8,166 nucleotides of DNA from Geodermatophilaceae bacterium. GTDB lineage: Bacteria > Actinomycetota > Actinomycetes > Mycobacteriales > Geodermatophilaceae. Shown piece by piece: positions 1 through 6,319 of the stretch. The DNA is taken from the NCBI GenBank assembly GCA_013811805.1, contig JACCUM010000122.1, positions 1 to 8,166 on the forward strand, read 5' to 3'. The notes beneath the pieces were generated by a model that saw only the letters and a list, made by a program, of their open reading frames with translations, ran no database searches and was not told where the DNA came from. The position numbers and the translations under genes are program-made. Within the stretch, counting starts at the first letter, position 1. Every line of letters starts with the position of its first letter.

Positions 1-4
1 TGGC

Positions 5-10
5 TAGGGT
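5..10 (+). promoter_or_regulatory. -10 box TAGGGT of a probable leaderless promoter
   Basis: TAGGGT fits the actinobacterial -10 consensus TAnnnT and is followed by 6 bases (gtgcag) and then GTG at 17. Transcription would therefore begin at or next to that GTG, giving a leaderless mRNA. No Shine-Dalgarno sequence precedes the alternative GTG at 11. The -35 region lies outside the window. The same layout recurs at several other genes here, which raises confidence; a start site has not been shown. Confidence 0.5.
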
Positions 11-16
11 GTGCAG

Positions 17-1234
17 GTGTCCGAATCCGTCACGACCGAGCTGGACGTGCTTCGGGTACGGGGGCAGTTCATGTCCTTGGCCGACGGCTTCGTCCACGTC
101 GACGGCGCCGCAGGCAGCCTGGTGCCCTACTCCGTCGCGTCGGCGGTGGGCAACACCATGCGCACCGCGGTGGCCAATCGTGGCGGCCCGTTCCCAGCCT
201 CGGCCCTGGCCGAGGAACTCGTAAACGCCGGTCGCAGCGCCATCGCGGACCTGGTCGGGGCCGTCCCCGGAGGTGTCGTCCTCGGTCCGAACATGACGTC
301 CCTGACGTACGCGATGTCCCGTGCGCTGGCCAAGAGCTGGCGGCTGGGCGACGAGATCATCGTTTCCCGCCTCGACCACGACGCCAACATCCGGCCGTGG
401 CTGCAGGCAGCCCGCGCTGCCGGGGTCACAGTCCGCTGGGCGGAAGTGGACATCGAGACCTGCGAACTGCCGGAGTGGCAGTACGACGACCTGCTCAACG
501 AACGAACCCGGCTGGTCGCGGTCACAGCGGCCAGCAACGCCGTGGGCACCCGGCCCGATGTGGCTGCCATCGCCAGGCGGGCCCACGACGTCGGGGCCTT
601 GGTGTACGTCGACGCGGTGCACGCGGCCCCTCATTTCCCACTCGACATCAAGGAGTTGGGAGCCGATCTGCTCGCCGTGTCGCCGTACAAGTTCTGCGGC
701 CCGCACCTCGGCGCCGTTACAGCCGACCCGGCTTTCCTGGCCGACCTGCATCCGGACAAGCTCGTCCCCTCACCCGACCGGGTGCCCGAGCGGTTCGAGA
801 CCGGTACGCCGCCCTTCGAGCTCTATGCCGGATTGGGTGCGACCGCGGACTATCTGGCCGACCTGATCCCCACGGAGGGCACCCGCGGCGAGCGCATTCA
901 GGCCTCGATGCGCGCAGCGGAGGCCTATGAGCAGAACCTCTTGGTACGGCTGGAGGGCGGCATCCGGGACATGCCCCACGTCACGATTCTCGGCTCTGCT
1001 CCGCTGCGTACCCCGACCCTGTCGATCACGGTGCGTGGCGAGCATCCCCGTGAAGTCAACGAGTTCTTGGCCGAACGCGGCATCTGCGCTTGGGACGGCG
1101 ACTACTACGCGACCGAACTCTTCGACACCCTCGGCGTCAATGCCGAAGGCGGCGCTGTCCGAATCGGCTTGTTGCACTACAACACCGCGACCGAGGTCGA
1201 CCACATCCTCGACGCGCTGGCCGCCCTGCGCTGA
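17..1234 (+). CDS. Class V aminotransferase, cysteine desulfurase-like protein
   Basis: A 405-residue PLP-dependent fold-type I enzyme. The PLP-binding lysine is K225 in SPYKFCGPH, and the cofactor-ring Asp and following His are in VDAVHAAPH (D199, H202). The C-terminal segment GICAWDGDYYA followed by GGAVRIGLLHYNT is typical of the 'cysteine desulfurase-like' subfamily (VC1184/TIGR01976 type) rather than true IscS/SufS. Where SufS has its catalytic cysteine loop (RTGHHCA), this protein has WDGDYYA, with Tyr364 in the cysteine position; the only nearby cysteine is C357. Sulfur transfer is thus unlikely to follow the standard route, and the real substrate is unknown. No suf or isc partners adjoin it. 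The start is uncertain: GTG at 17 is chosen from the -10 spacing, GTG at 11 would add two residues, and ATG at 71 would lose 18. An in-frame TAG lies at 5-7. It is convergent with the quinone oxidoreductase gene. Confidence 0.88.
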   Translation: MSESVTTELDVLRVRGQFMSLADGFVHVDGAAGSLVPYSVASAVGNTMRTAVANRGGPFPASALAEELVNAGRSAIADLVGAVPGGVVLGPNMTSLTYAMSRALAKSWRLGDEIIVSRLDHDANIRPWLQAARAAGVTVRWAEVDIETCELPEWQYDDLLNERTRLVAVTAASNAVGTRPDVAAIARRAHDVGALVYVDAVHAAPHFPLDIKELGADLLAVSPYKFCGPHLGAVTADPAFLADLHPDKLVPSPDRVPERFETGTPPFELYAGLGATADYLADLIPTEGTRGERIQASMRAAEAYEQNLLVRLEGGIRDMPHVTILGSAPLRTPTLSITVRGEHPREVNEFLAERGICAWDGDYYATELFDTLGVNAEGGAVRIGLLHYNTATEVDHILDALAALR

Positions 1235-1248
1235 CCCGCTCAGCGCGG
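1226..1248. terminator. Hairpin shared by two convergent genes, candidate bidirectional terminator
   Basis: GCGCTGA (1228-1234), loop CCCGC, TCAGCGC (1240-1246) forms a perfect 7-bp stem with a 5-base loop. It can be extended by a T-G wobble (1227/1247) and a C-G pair (1226/1248). The stem contains the TGA stop of the aminotransferase on one arm and the TGA stop of the oppositely oriented oxidoreductase on the other. There is no T tract on either side, as is common in actinobacteria, so efficient termination is an inference. Confidence 0.5.
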
Positions 1249-2232
1249 CACTTCGAGGAGGACCTTGCCCATGTGCGCGCTGCTTTCGACAACTCGGTGT
1301 GCTTCGGCGGCCTCAGACATCGGGAGGATCCGGTCGATGATCGGCCGGATCTGACCGCTCTCGACCGACGGCCAGACGTGCTCGCGTACGGCGGCGACGA
1401 CAGCTCCCTTGCCCGACGGCCCTTTGACCGGTCGCCCGCGTAAGCCAGTGGCGTGCAGGGATGCACGCTTGGCCAGCAGTGCTCCCATGTCGAGCTCACC
1501 CTTGCGGCCGCCTTGCATTCCGATGATGACCAGCCGCCCGTCCGGCGCAAGCGACGACACGTTGCGTGACAGGTAGGCCGCGCCCATGTTGTCGAGGATG
1601 ACGTCCACCCCGCGGCCAGCTGTCAGTCCGGCGATTCGCTCCGCGAAATCCTCCTCGCGGTAGTTGATCGCGGCGGCAGCCCCCAACTCGAGGCAGAAGT
1701 CACGCTTGGTCTTCGAGCCCACCGTCACGAACACCGACGCCCCGAGCAGCCCGGCGATCTGGATGGCCATCGTCCCGATACCGCTGGACCCGCCGTGCAC
1801 GAGCAGCGTGTCACCGGCCGTGAGACCGGCGCGCGTCACCACATTCGACCAGACGGTGCAGATCACCTCCGGGAGGGCGGCCGAAGCCACCAGGTCAAGC
1901 TGGTTGGGCCGCGAAAGGACTTGCAGAGCAGGCACACTGACCCGCTCGGCGTATCCACCGCCGGCCAGCAACGCACATACTTCGTCGCCGACCGCCCAGT
2001 CCGTGACCTCGGAACCCACTTCGGAGATGACCCCGCTGCACTCCAGGCCGGGGACCTCCGATGCACCGGGCGGCGGCGGGTAATGGCCTTGGCGCTGCAT
2101 GATGTCGGCGCGGTTGACCGCACTGGCAGCGACGTCGATGACCACCTCGCCCGGTCCGCAAGTCGGCTCATCGACCTCGGCCCAGGTCAGGACTTCGGGT
2201 CCACCGAAGGACGGCAGGGTGATGGCGTACAC
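1240..2232 (-). CDS. NAD(P)H:quinone oxidoreductase, zinc-free MDR family (PIG3 type)
   Basis: A 330-residue zinc-independent medium-chain dehydrogenase/reductase that reduces quinones or enones with NADPH. The N-terminal GroES-like domain contains VNRADIMQRQGHYPPPPGAS (residues 39-58), a hallmark of the PIG3 quinone oxidoreductase group, followed by PGLECSGVI. The Rossmann nucleotide-binding loop is VHGGSSGIGTMAIQ (145-158). The structural and catalytic zinc ligands of alcohol dehydrogenases are absent. Length is normal for the family (about 325). GTG at 2232 is chosen because it gives the usual MYAIT N-terminus and sits 7 bases after a TAGGTT -10 box; a TTG three codons upstream is the other option. 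The gene follows the FadR-type regulator by 10 bases and its promoter region overlaps the regulator's end, so control by that regulator is likely. Its physiological substrate is not evident. Confidence 0.9.
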   Translation of the reverse strand: MYAITLPSFGGPEVLTWAEVDEPTCGPGEVVIDVAASAVNRADIMQRQGHYPPPPGASEVPGLECSGVISEVGSEVTDWAVGDEVCALLAGGGYAERVSVPALQVLSRPNQLDLVASAALPEVICTVWSNVVTRAGLTAGDTLLVHGGSSGIGTMAIQIAGLLGASVFVTVGSKTKRDFCLELGAAAAINYREEDFAERIAGLTAGRGVDVILDNMGAAYLSRNVSSLAPDGRLVIIGMQGGRKGELDMGALLAKRASLHATGLRGRPVKGPSGKGAVVAAVREHVWPSVESGQIRPIIDRILPMSEAAEAHRVVESSAHMGKVLLEVPR

Positions 2233-2239
2233 GCCGCCC

Positions 2240-2245
2240 AACCTA
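2240..2245 (-). promoter_or_regulatory. -10 box TAGGTT of the quinone oxidoreductase gene
   Basis: On the minus strand TAGGTT is followed by 7 bases (gggcggc) and the GTG start, the leaderless layout seen elsewhere here. Its first three bases are also the TAG stop codon of the upstream regulator. No clear -35 box is seen; that position, around 2263-2269, is overlapped by the first candidate operator. Confidence 0.5.
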
Positions 2246-3079
2246 CGTCGGTGGGCGGGAGTCCGGACTTTCTCCGGAGAATGTGCGGTCTGGCGAGCGG
2301 TTGAGGTGACTTTCTCCGGAGAAAGTCCGTGGACTTTCCAGGAAGCCGCGCAGCAGGGCAGCGGTTCCAGCCAGATGCTCGGTCATCGACTGTCGAGCCG
2401 CGGCTGGATCCCCGTCGAGCACCGCCTCCACGATGGCTCGATGCTGGACATTGGAGTTGCGGATGTTGACCGGCAGCCGGGGAATGGCATTGAGCAGGTC
2501 GTTGACCTCCGCGCGAACATCCGCGACATACCCGGCCAGGACCGGCAGACCGGCAGCCTCGGCGATGGCCAGATGCAGTCGTGAGTCGATCGGCCGGTAG
2601 TCCTCTATCGAGACGGCGCAGGATTCCTCCAACAACCAGCGCAGTTGGGTACCGACGGCCGGAGTCAGGCCACGCGTGGCGGCCAACTCCGCGGCACCGA
2701 CCTCCAGCACTCGGCGCAGGTCGAGAACGTCGGAGAGCCGCTCGCCGATTCCAGGCAACGCGGCCGCGTCCTGGGCGGAGGGCAGGGCCGGTTCGGGTCG
2801 GCGGCGCATGAAGGTTCCGCCACCGCGTCCCCGTACGGACTCGAAGTAGCCTGCCTCGACTAGAGATCGCAGCGCTTCGCGCAGCGTTTCCCGGGCGACG
2901 CCGAGGGCTGCGGCCAGCTCCCGTTCACTGGGCAGCCGCTCACCGGGATTGATCACGCCGAGCTTGCCCGCCTGCAGAAGTCGTTCGACGGTCTCTTCGA
3001 AGGTCTGGCCGGTGCGGATCGGCCGGAAGACCGGACTGTCGACCAGGCGCCTGCCGGCGCCGGGCATCTTTCCGGCCAT
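2243..3079 (-). CDS. FadR-subfamily GntR transcriptional regulator (FCD domain)
   Basis: A 278-residue DNA-binding regulator. The winged helix-turn-helix spans about residues 23-93, with the GntR signature GERLPSERELAAALGVARET and a wing at RGRGGGTFM. The effector-binding FCD domain spans about 112-243 and has likely metal ligands D165 and H169 (DSRLH), H213 (QHR) and H235 (TEHL). FadR-type proteins of this class usually sense organic acids or acyl-CoAs, which suits the neighbouring acyl-CoA ligase and dehydrogenase. The C-terminal tail after residue 247 is not part of the fold: it contains RTFSGES twice (251-257 and 265-271) because the DNA there consists of palindromic repeats that look like operators. 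ATG 3079 is chosen; it has no close Shine-Dalgarno sequence but has a possible -10 box 6 bases upstream. The start lies inside the open but damaged end of the dehydrogenase frame. The ligand is unknown. Confidence 0.88.
   Translation of the reverse strand: MAGKMPGAGRRLVDSPVFRPIRTGQTFEETVERLLQAGKLGVINPGERLPSERELAAALGVARETLREALRSLVEAGYFESVRGRGGGTFMRRRPEPALPSAQDAAALPGIGERLSDVLDLRRVLEVGAAELAATRGLTPAVGTQLRWLLEESCAVSIEDYRPIDSRLHLAIAEAAGLPVLAGYVADVRAEVNDLLNAIPRLPVNIRNSNVQHRAIVEAVLDGDPAAARQSMTEHLAGTAALLRGFLESPRTFSGESHLNRSPDRTFSGESPDSRPPT
2264..2287. promoter_or_regulatory. Candidate operator 1 (imperfect palindrome)
   Basis: Centre between 2275 and 2276: GACTTTCTCC followed by GGAGAATGTG, with mismatches at only the 7th and 10th pairs from the centre, then further C/G pairs outside. 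It shares TTCTCCGGAGAA with the perfect site centred 42 bp away. It overlaps the expected -35 region of the quinone oxidoreductase promoter, so binding would be expected to repress that gene. It lies within the last codons of the regulator. A short 10-bp palindrome, AGTCCGGACT (2260-2269), abuts it. Confidence 0.6.
2308..2338. promoter_or_regulatory. Candidate operator 2 (perfect 20-bp palindrome plus extra half-site)
   Basis: GACTTTCTCCGGAGAAAGTC (2308-2327) is a perfect 20-bp palindrome. The right arm is followed by GT and another GGACTTTC half-site (2331-2338), so 2321-2338 forms a second palindrome, GAAAGTCC-GT-GGACTTTC. The centre is 42 bp from operator 1, four turns of B-DNA, which would place two bound dimers on the same face. 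Assignment to the overlapping FadR-type regulator is inferred from position. Confidence 0.62.
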
Positions 3080-4573
3080 CGGTGAAGTATGCCCAGAAGT
3101 CCCCTCTCGGGCAGGGCGAGAAAGCCACGTATTTGGGTCTCCAGGAACTCCAGCAACCCGTCAAGGGCACCCTCCCGGCCGATGCCACTCTGCTTCATCC
3201 CGCCGAAAGGTGCGGCCGGGTCGCTGATCACGCCGCGATTGATGCCGACCATGCCGCATTCCAGCCGTTCGCTGACCCGCAGTCCGCGACCGAGGTCACC
3301 GGTGTAGAGGTAGGCGACCAGGCCGAAGGGAGTGTCGTTGGCCTGGCGTACAGCCTCAGCCTCGGTGGTGAAGGTGACGATCGGGGCGACCGGACCGAAG
3401 ATCTCCTCGGTAAGGCAGTCAGCATCCTCGGGTACGTCGACGAGAACGGTTGCCGGATAGAAGAAACCGTTCCCGCCCGGACGTTGACCACCGACCAAGG
3501 CCCGGGCGCCACCCGAGATGGCGTCCTTCGCCAACCGGTCCACCTTCTCGACCGTCGCTTCGGTGACCAGCGGGCCGAGCTGCACGCCGTCGTCATCGCC
3601 GCGGCCCATTGTCATAGCGCCCATCTTCGCGGCCAGCTTTTCGGCGAAGCGGTCCGCCACGGATGCCTCGACGTAGAACCGGTTCGCGGCCGTACAGGCC
3701 TCGCCGCCGTTGCGTAGCTTGGCCAGCATCGCGCCCTCGACCGCAGCGTCCAGATCGGCGTCGGCGAAGACCAGGAACGGCGCGTTGCCACCGAGGTCCA
3801 TCGAGGCGTTCACGACGTTGTCGGCGGCCAGCTGCAACAGCCCCTGACCGACCTTGGTGGAACCGGTGAAGGACAGCTTACGAACGCGGATGTCGGCCAG
3901 CGCGATCTCCGAGATCGGCGCTGCTTTGCTGGTCGGCAAGACGTTGACGGCGCCAGCCGGAAGCCCCGCCTCGACCAGGATGTCGGCGATGAGCAGTGCG
4001 GTCAGTGGCGTCTCGGCGGCCGGCTTGAGAATGGTCGGACAGCCCGCGGCGATCGCCGGTTCCCACTTGCGGGTCGCCATGGCAGCGGGAAAGTTCCACG
4101 GCGTGATCAGCAGTGCGACGCCGACCGGCTGACGGGTCACCAGGATCTTGTTGGTCCCCGCTGGCGCGGTCGTGTAGTTGCCGTCGATGCGTACGGCTTC
4201 CTCTGCGTACCAGCGGAAACTCAGCGGCGTACGTCGCCTCGGCCTTGGCGTCGGGAAGGGCCTTGCCGTTCTCGCGCACCATCAGCAGGGCGATGTCCTC
4301 GACCCGTTCGGTCATCACCTCGAAGGCGGTACGGAGGATCTCGGCGCGCTGGCGAGGCGGCATCGCAGCCAATTCCGGCAGGGCAGCATAGGCCGCGTCG
4401 ATGGCCGCGGTGGCGTCCGCGGCAGTGGCGTCAGCGACCGTGCAGACGGTCGACCTGTCAGCCGGGTCGGTGACATCGAACCGATCACCCCCGGACGCGG
4501 CGACCCATTTCCCACCTATCAACAGATCCGTGGGCACGGGAAGGGACAGGCCAGCAAACGTCTCGGTGGTCAT
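2953..4573 (-). pseudogene. Aldehyde dehydrogenase (succinate-semialdehyde type), frameshifted
   Basis: Together two frames encode one complete NAD(P)-dependent aldehyde dehydrogenase of the GabD-like group. The N-terminus (ATG 4573, MTTETFAG) runs 119 codons to ...YAAEF; the rest continues in another frame from CGC at 4215 (RWYAEEAVRI...). One surplus base, or two missing, lies at 4216-4219. In the joined protein N160 (WNFP), K183 (KPAAETP) and nucleophile C293 (GGEACTAANR) are present, but the general-base Glu of ELGGN is Asp259 (MDLGGN, codon GAC). Near the C-terminus a second shift is likely at 3135-3137: removing one base turns ETQIRGF into the family-typical ETKYVAF. Homology ends near 3117; without a normal stop the frame stays open to 2953, overlapping the regulator by 127 bases. 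It follows the acyl-CoA ligase by 93 bases. It is either a decaying gene or a sequence carrying two base errors; substrate is unproven. Confidence 0.82.
3086..3091 (-). promoter_or_regulatory. Possible -10 box CATACT of the FadR-type regulator gene
   Basis: On the minus strand CATACT (A2 and T6 of the -10 consensus kept) is followed by 6 bases (tcaccg) and the ATG at 3079. The only purine-rich stretch, GAGGGG, lies 21 bases from the ATG, too far for a normal ribosome binding site, so a leaderless transcript is the better reading. It is weaker than the other -10 boxes in the window, and no -35 is evident. Confidence 0.3.
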
Positions 4574-4623
4574 CGCCTCAGCGTCCCAAACTCCGAGCCG
4601 CCAAACCACCTGAAGAGCTCCGC

Positions 4624-4639
4624 CGGGGACATTACCCCG
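4624..4639 (-). promoter_or_regulatory. Small hairpin whose loop is a -10-like TAATGT, between ligase and dehydrogenase
   Basis: On the minus strand CGGGG-TAATGT-CCCCG forms a 5-bp stem with a 6-base loop. It could end the ligase transcript, or TAATGT (4629-4634) could be the -10 box of the dehydrogenase with about 49 bases of leader. The rest of the 93-base gap (4574-4666) holds nothing else that is clear; a weak GAGG lies 2 bases before the ATG. Confidence 0.3.
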
Positions 4640-4666
4640 ACACCCCCGAACTCGCGGTCCGTCTCC

Positions 4667-6241
4667 TCAGGACGTGGCGGACTTCTGCTTCTCGCGGGCG
4701 CGGAGGTCCTTGCGGAAGATCTTGCCGCTGGCCGCCTTCGGAATGGCGTCGAGGAATTCGACGTGCCGCACCTTCTTGTGTGGAGCGACCTTGCTGGTCA
4801 CGAACTCCATCACCTGGTCTGCGGTGAGTTCCTGGCCCGGTACGGGAACGACGAAGGCCTTGGGGGCTTCACCGCCTTCCTCGTCGGGTACGCCGATCAC
4901 GGCAGCGTCAGCGATCGACGGGTGGCCGAGCAGCACAGCCTCGAGTTCGGCCGGGGCCACCTGGTAGCCCTTGTACTTGATCAGCTCCTTGACCCGGTCG
5001 ACGATCCAGAAGAACCCGTCGTCATCGACCAGCGCGACATCGCCGGTATGCAGCCAGCCGTCCTCGTCCAACGTCGCCGCCGTGGCCTCGGGGTTGTTCA
5101 GATAACCCTTCATGACCTGCGGCCCCCGGACCAAGAGTTCGCCGCGTTCACCCTCGGCGGCCTCCTCACCGGTCTCCGGGTCGACCAGCTTCGATTCGGT
5201 GTTGGGCAGCGCAACTCCGACGCACCCGCGCGGCGCCTCGAGAGCGTCGGGCGTGGCATGCGAGACCGGGGACAGCTCGGTCATGCCGTACCCCTGACAC
5301 ACCCGCAGGTTCAGCCGCCGTTCGCACAACTCGGCCAGTTCCTGATCCAACGGAGCGGCCCCGGAGAAGATCACCTGAACTGAGGAGAGGTCGTAGTTTT
5401 CTACGATCGGATGCTTGGCCAGCGCCAGCACCATCGGCGGGGCGGCGTAGACCCGGGTGACCTTGTGTTCCTGGATCGCGCCGAGGAACTGCTCGAGGTC
5501 GAAGCGCGGCAACGTGACCAGGGAGGCACCCATGGCCAGCCCGATGTTCATCAGCACGGTGAGGCCGTAGATGTGGAAGAACGGGAGTACGGCGATGATC
5601 CGCTGGTTCTCGTCGACGTCGAAGAGCGGCTCGCACTGACGGATGTTGGCCACCAGGTTGCGGTGGGTGAGCATCACGCCCTTGGGCAGACCGGTCGTGC
5701 CCGACGAGTACGGCAGCGTGATCAGGTCGTTGGCCGCATCGATCGGAACCTGTACGGAGAGGGCGGTGCTCGTGAGCAGATCCTGCAGCGACTCGTGCCC
5801 CTCGGCGCCATCGAGCACGATGATCGCCTCGACCGGATGCTTTTCCGCCGCGGCCAGGGCGCGGTCGAGGAACGGCGACACGGTGACCATCAGCTTCGCA
5901 CCGGCGTCCTTGAGCTGAAAGGCGATCTCCTCGGGCCCGTACAGCGAGTTGATCGTCGTGGAGATCGCACCCGTCCTGGCGATCCCGTGGAAGACCACCG
6001 GGTAGTAGATGGTGTTCGGACTGAACACTGCGACGACGTCGCCCTTCTTGATCCCTCGCTCACTCAGCGCGGCGGCGAACCGGTCGATGTAGCCGGCCAA
6101 CTGGGCGAAGCTGAGCGTCTGCCCACTGACTCCGTCGATGACAGCCGGGTGCTCGGGGAGCCGGGTGGCCGCCTGCAACACGTAGTCGGTGGCCGAGACA
6201 TCCGGGATGTCGATGTCGGGGAAGGTGCTGGTCAATGGCAT
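4667..6241 (-). CDS. Acyl-CoA synthetase, 4-coumarate-CoA ligase-like (AMP-forming)
   Basis: A 524-residue ANL-superfamily enzyme that activates a carboxylic acid with ATP to an acyl-adenylate and then to the acyl-CoA. All core motifs are intact: P-loop SSGTTGLPKG (179-188), GYGMTE (317-322), HTGD (398-401), the hinge region DRVKELIKYKGYQVAP (415-430), and the C-terminal PKAASGKIFRK (501-511) with catalytic Lys507. SGAAPLDQEL (293-302) matches the 4CL acyl-pocket segment, but the plant 4CL box GEICIRG is GELLVRG, so an aromatic substrate cannot be assumed; aromatic, phenylalkanoic or medium-chain acids are possible. There is no signal or membrane segment, so the protein is cytosolic. ATG 6241 is supported by AGGAG 7 bases upstream. 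It follows the thioesterase on the same strand after 78 bases and precedes the broken aldehyde dehydrogenase, suggesting a catabolic unit. Confidence 0.93.
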   Translation of the reverse strand: MPLTSTFPDIDIPDVSATDYVLQAATRLPEHPAVIDGVSGQTLSFAQLAGYIDRFAAALSERGIKKGDVVAVFSPNTIYYPVVFHGIARTGAISTTINSLYGPEEIAFQLKDAGAKLMVTVSPFLDRALAAAEKHPVEAIIVLDGAEGHESLQDLLTSTALSVQVPIDAANDLITLPYSSGTTGLPKGVMLTHRNLVANIRQCEPLFDVDENQRIIAVLPFFHIYGLTVLMNIGLAMGASLVTLPRFDLEQFLGAIQEHKVTRVYAAPPMVLALAKHPIVENYDLSSVQVIFSGAAPLDQELAELCERRLNLRVCQGYGMTELSPVSHATPDALEAPRGCVGVALPNTESKLVDPETGEEAAEGERGELLVRGPQVMKGYLNNPEATAATLDEDGWLHTGDVALVDDDGFFWIVDRVKELIKYKGYQVAPAELEAVLLGHPSIADAAVIGVPDEEGGEAPKAFVVPVPGQELTADQVMEFVTSKVAPHKKVRHVEFLDAIPKAASGKIFRKDLRAREKQKSATS

Positions 6242-6248
6242 TTCGGTT

Positions 6249-6253
6249 CTCCT
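6249..6253 (-). promoter_or_regulatory. Ribosome binding site AGGAG of the acyl-CoA ligase
   Basis: AGGAG lies 7 bases upstream of ATG 6241 on the minus strand and fixes the start. It is the clearest Shine-Dalgarno site in the window and suits a gene translated from within a longer transcript, in contrast to the leaderless-type starts nearby. Confidence 0.75.
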
Positions 6254-6319
6254 GGAGTCGGGCGGTCGAGCGGTCGACGTTCTGATCTGTTCAGGGGCAG
6301 GTTCACAGGTGAGGTGCGG

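Noticed and set aside
2239..2241. TTG start for the quinone oxidoreductase
   Set aside because: It would overlap the -10 box and leaves no ribosome binding site; GTG three codons later gives the family-typical N-terminus.
1795..2304. Plus-strand open frame antisense to the oxidoreductase and running into the operator region
   Set aside because: Has no start signals or domain and its composition is that of a shadow frame.
4210..4222. Programmed +1 frameshift in the dehydrogenase
   Set aside because: No slow codon, stop codon or upstream Shine-Dalgarno-like stimulator is present at GAG-TTT-C-CGC, and a second shift appears downstream; decay or sequence error is simpler.
4178..5383. Plus-strand open frame (401 codons) antisense to the dehydrogenase start and ligase
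   Set aside because: Crosses the gene gap, has no family resemblance and shadows conserved motifs on the minus strand.
6244..6258. CTCC-T-GGAG before the ligase start as a further copy of the FadR-type operator
   Set aside because: The centre has an extra base and the outer arms do not match; AGGAG here is explained as the ribosome binding site.
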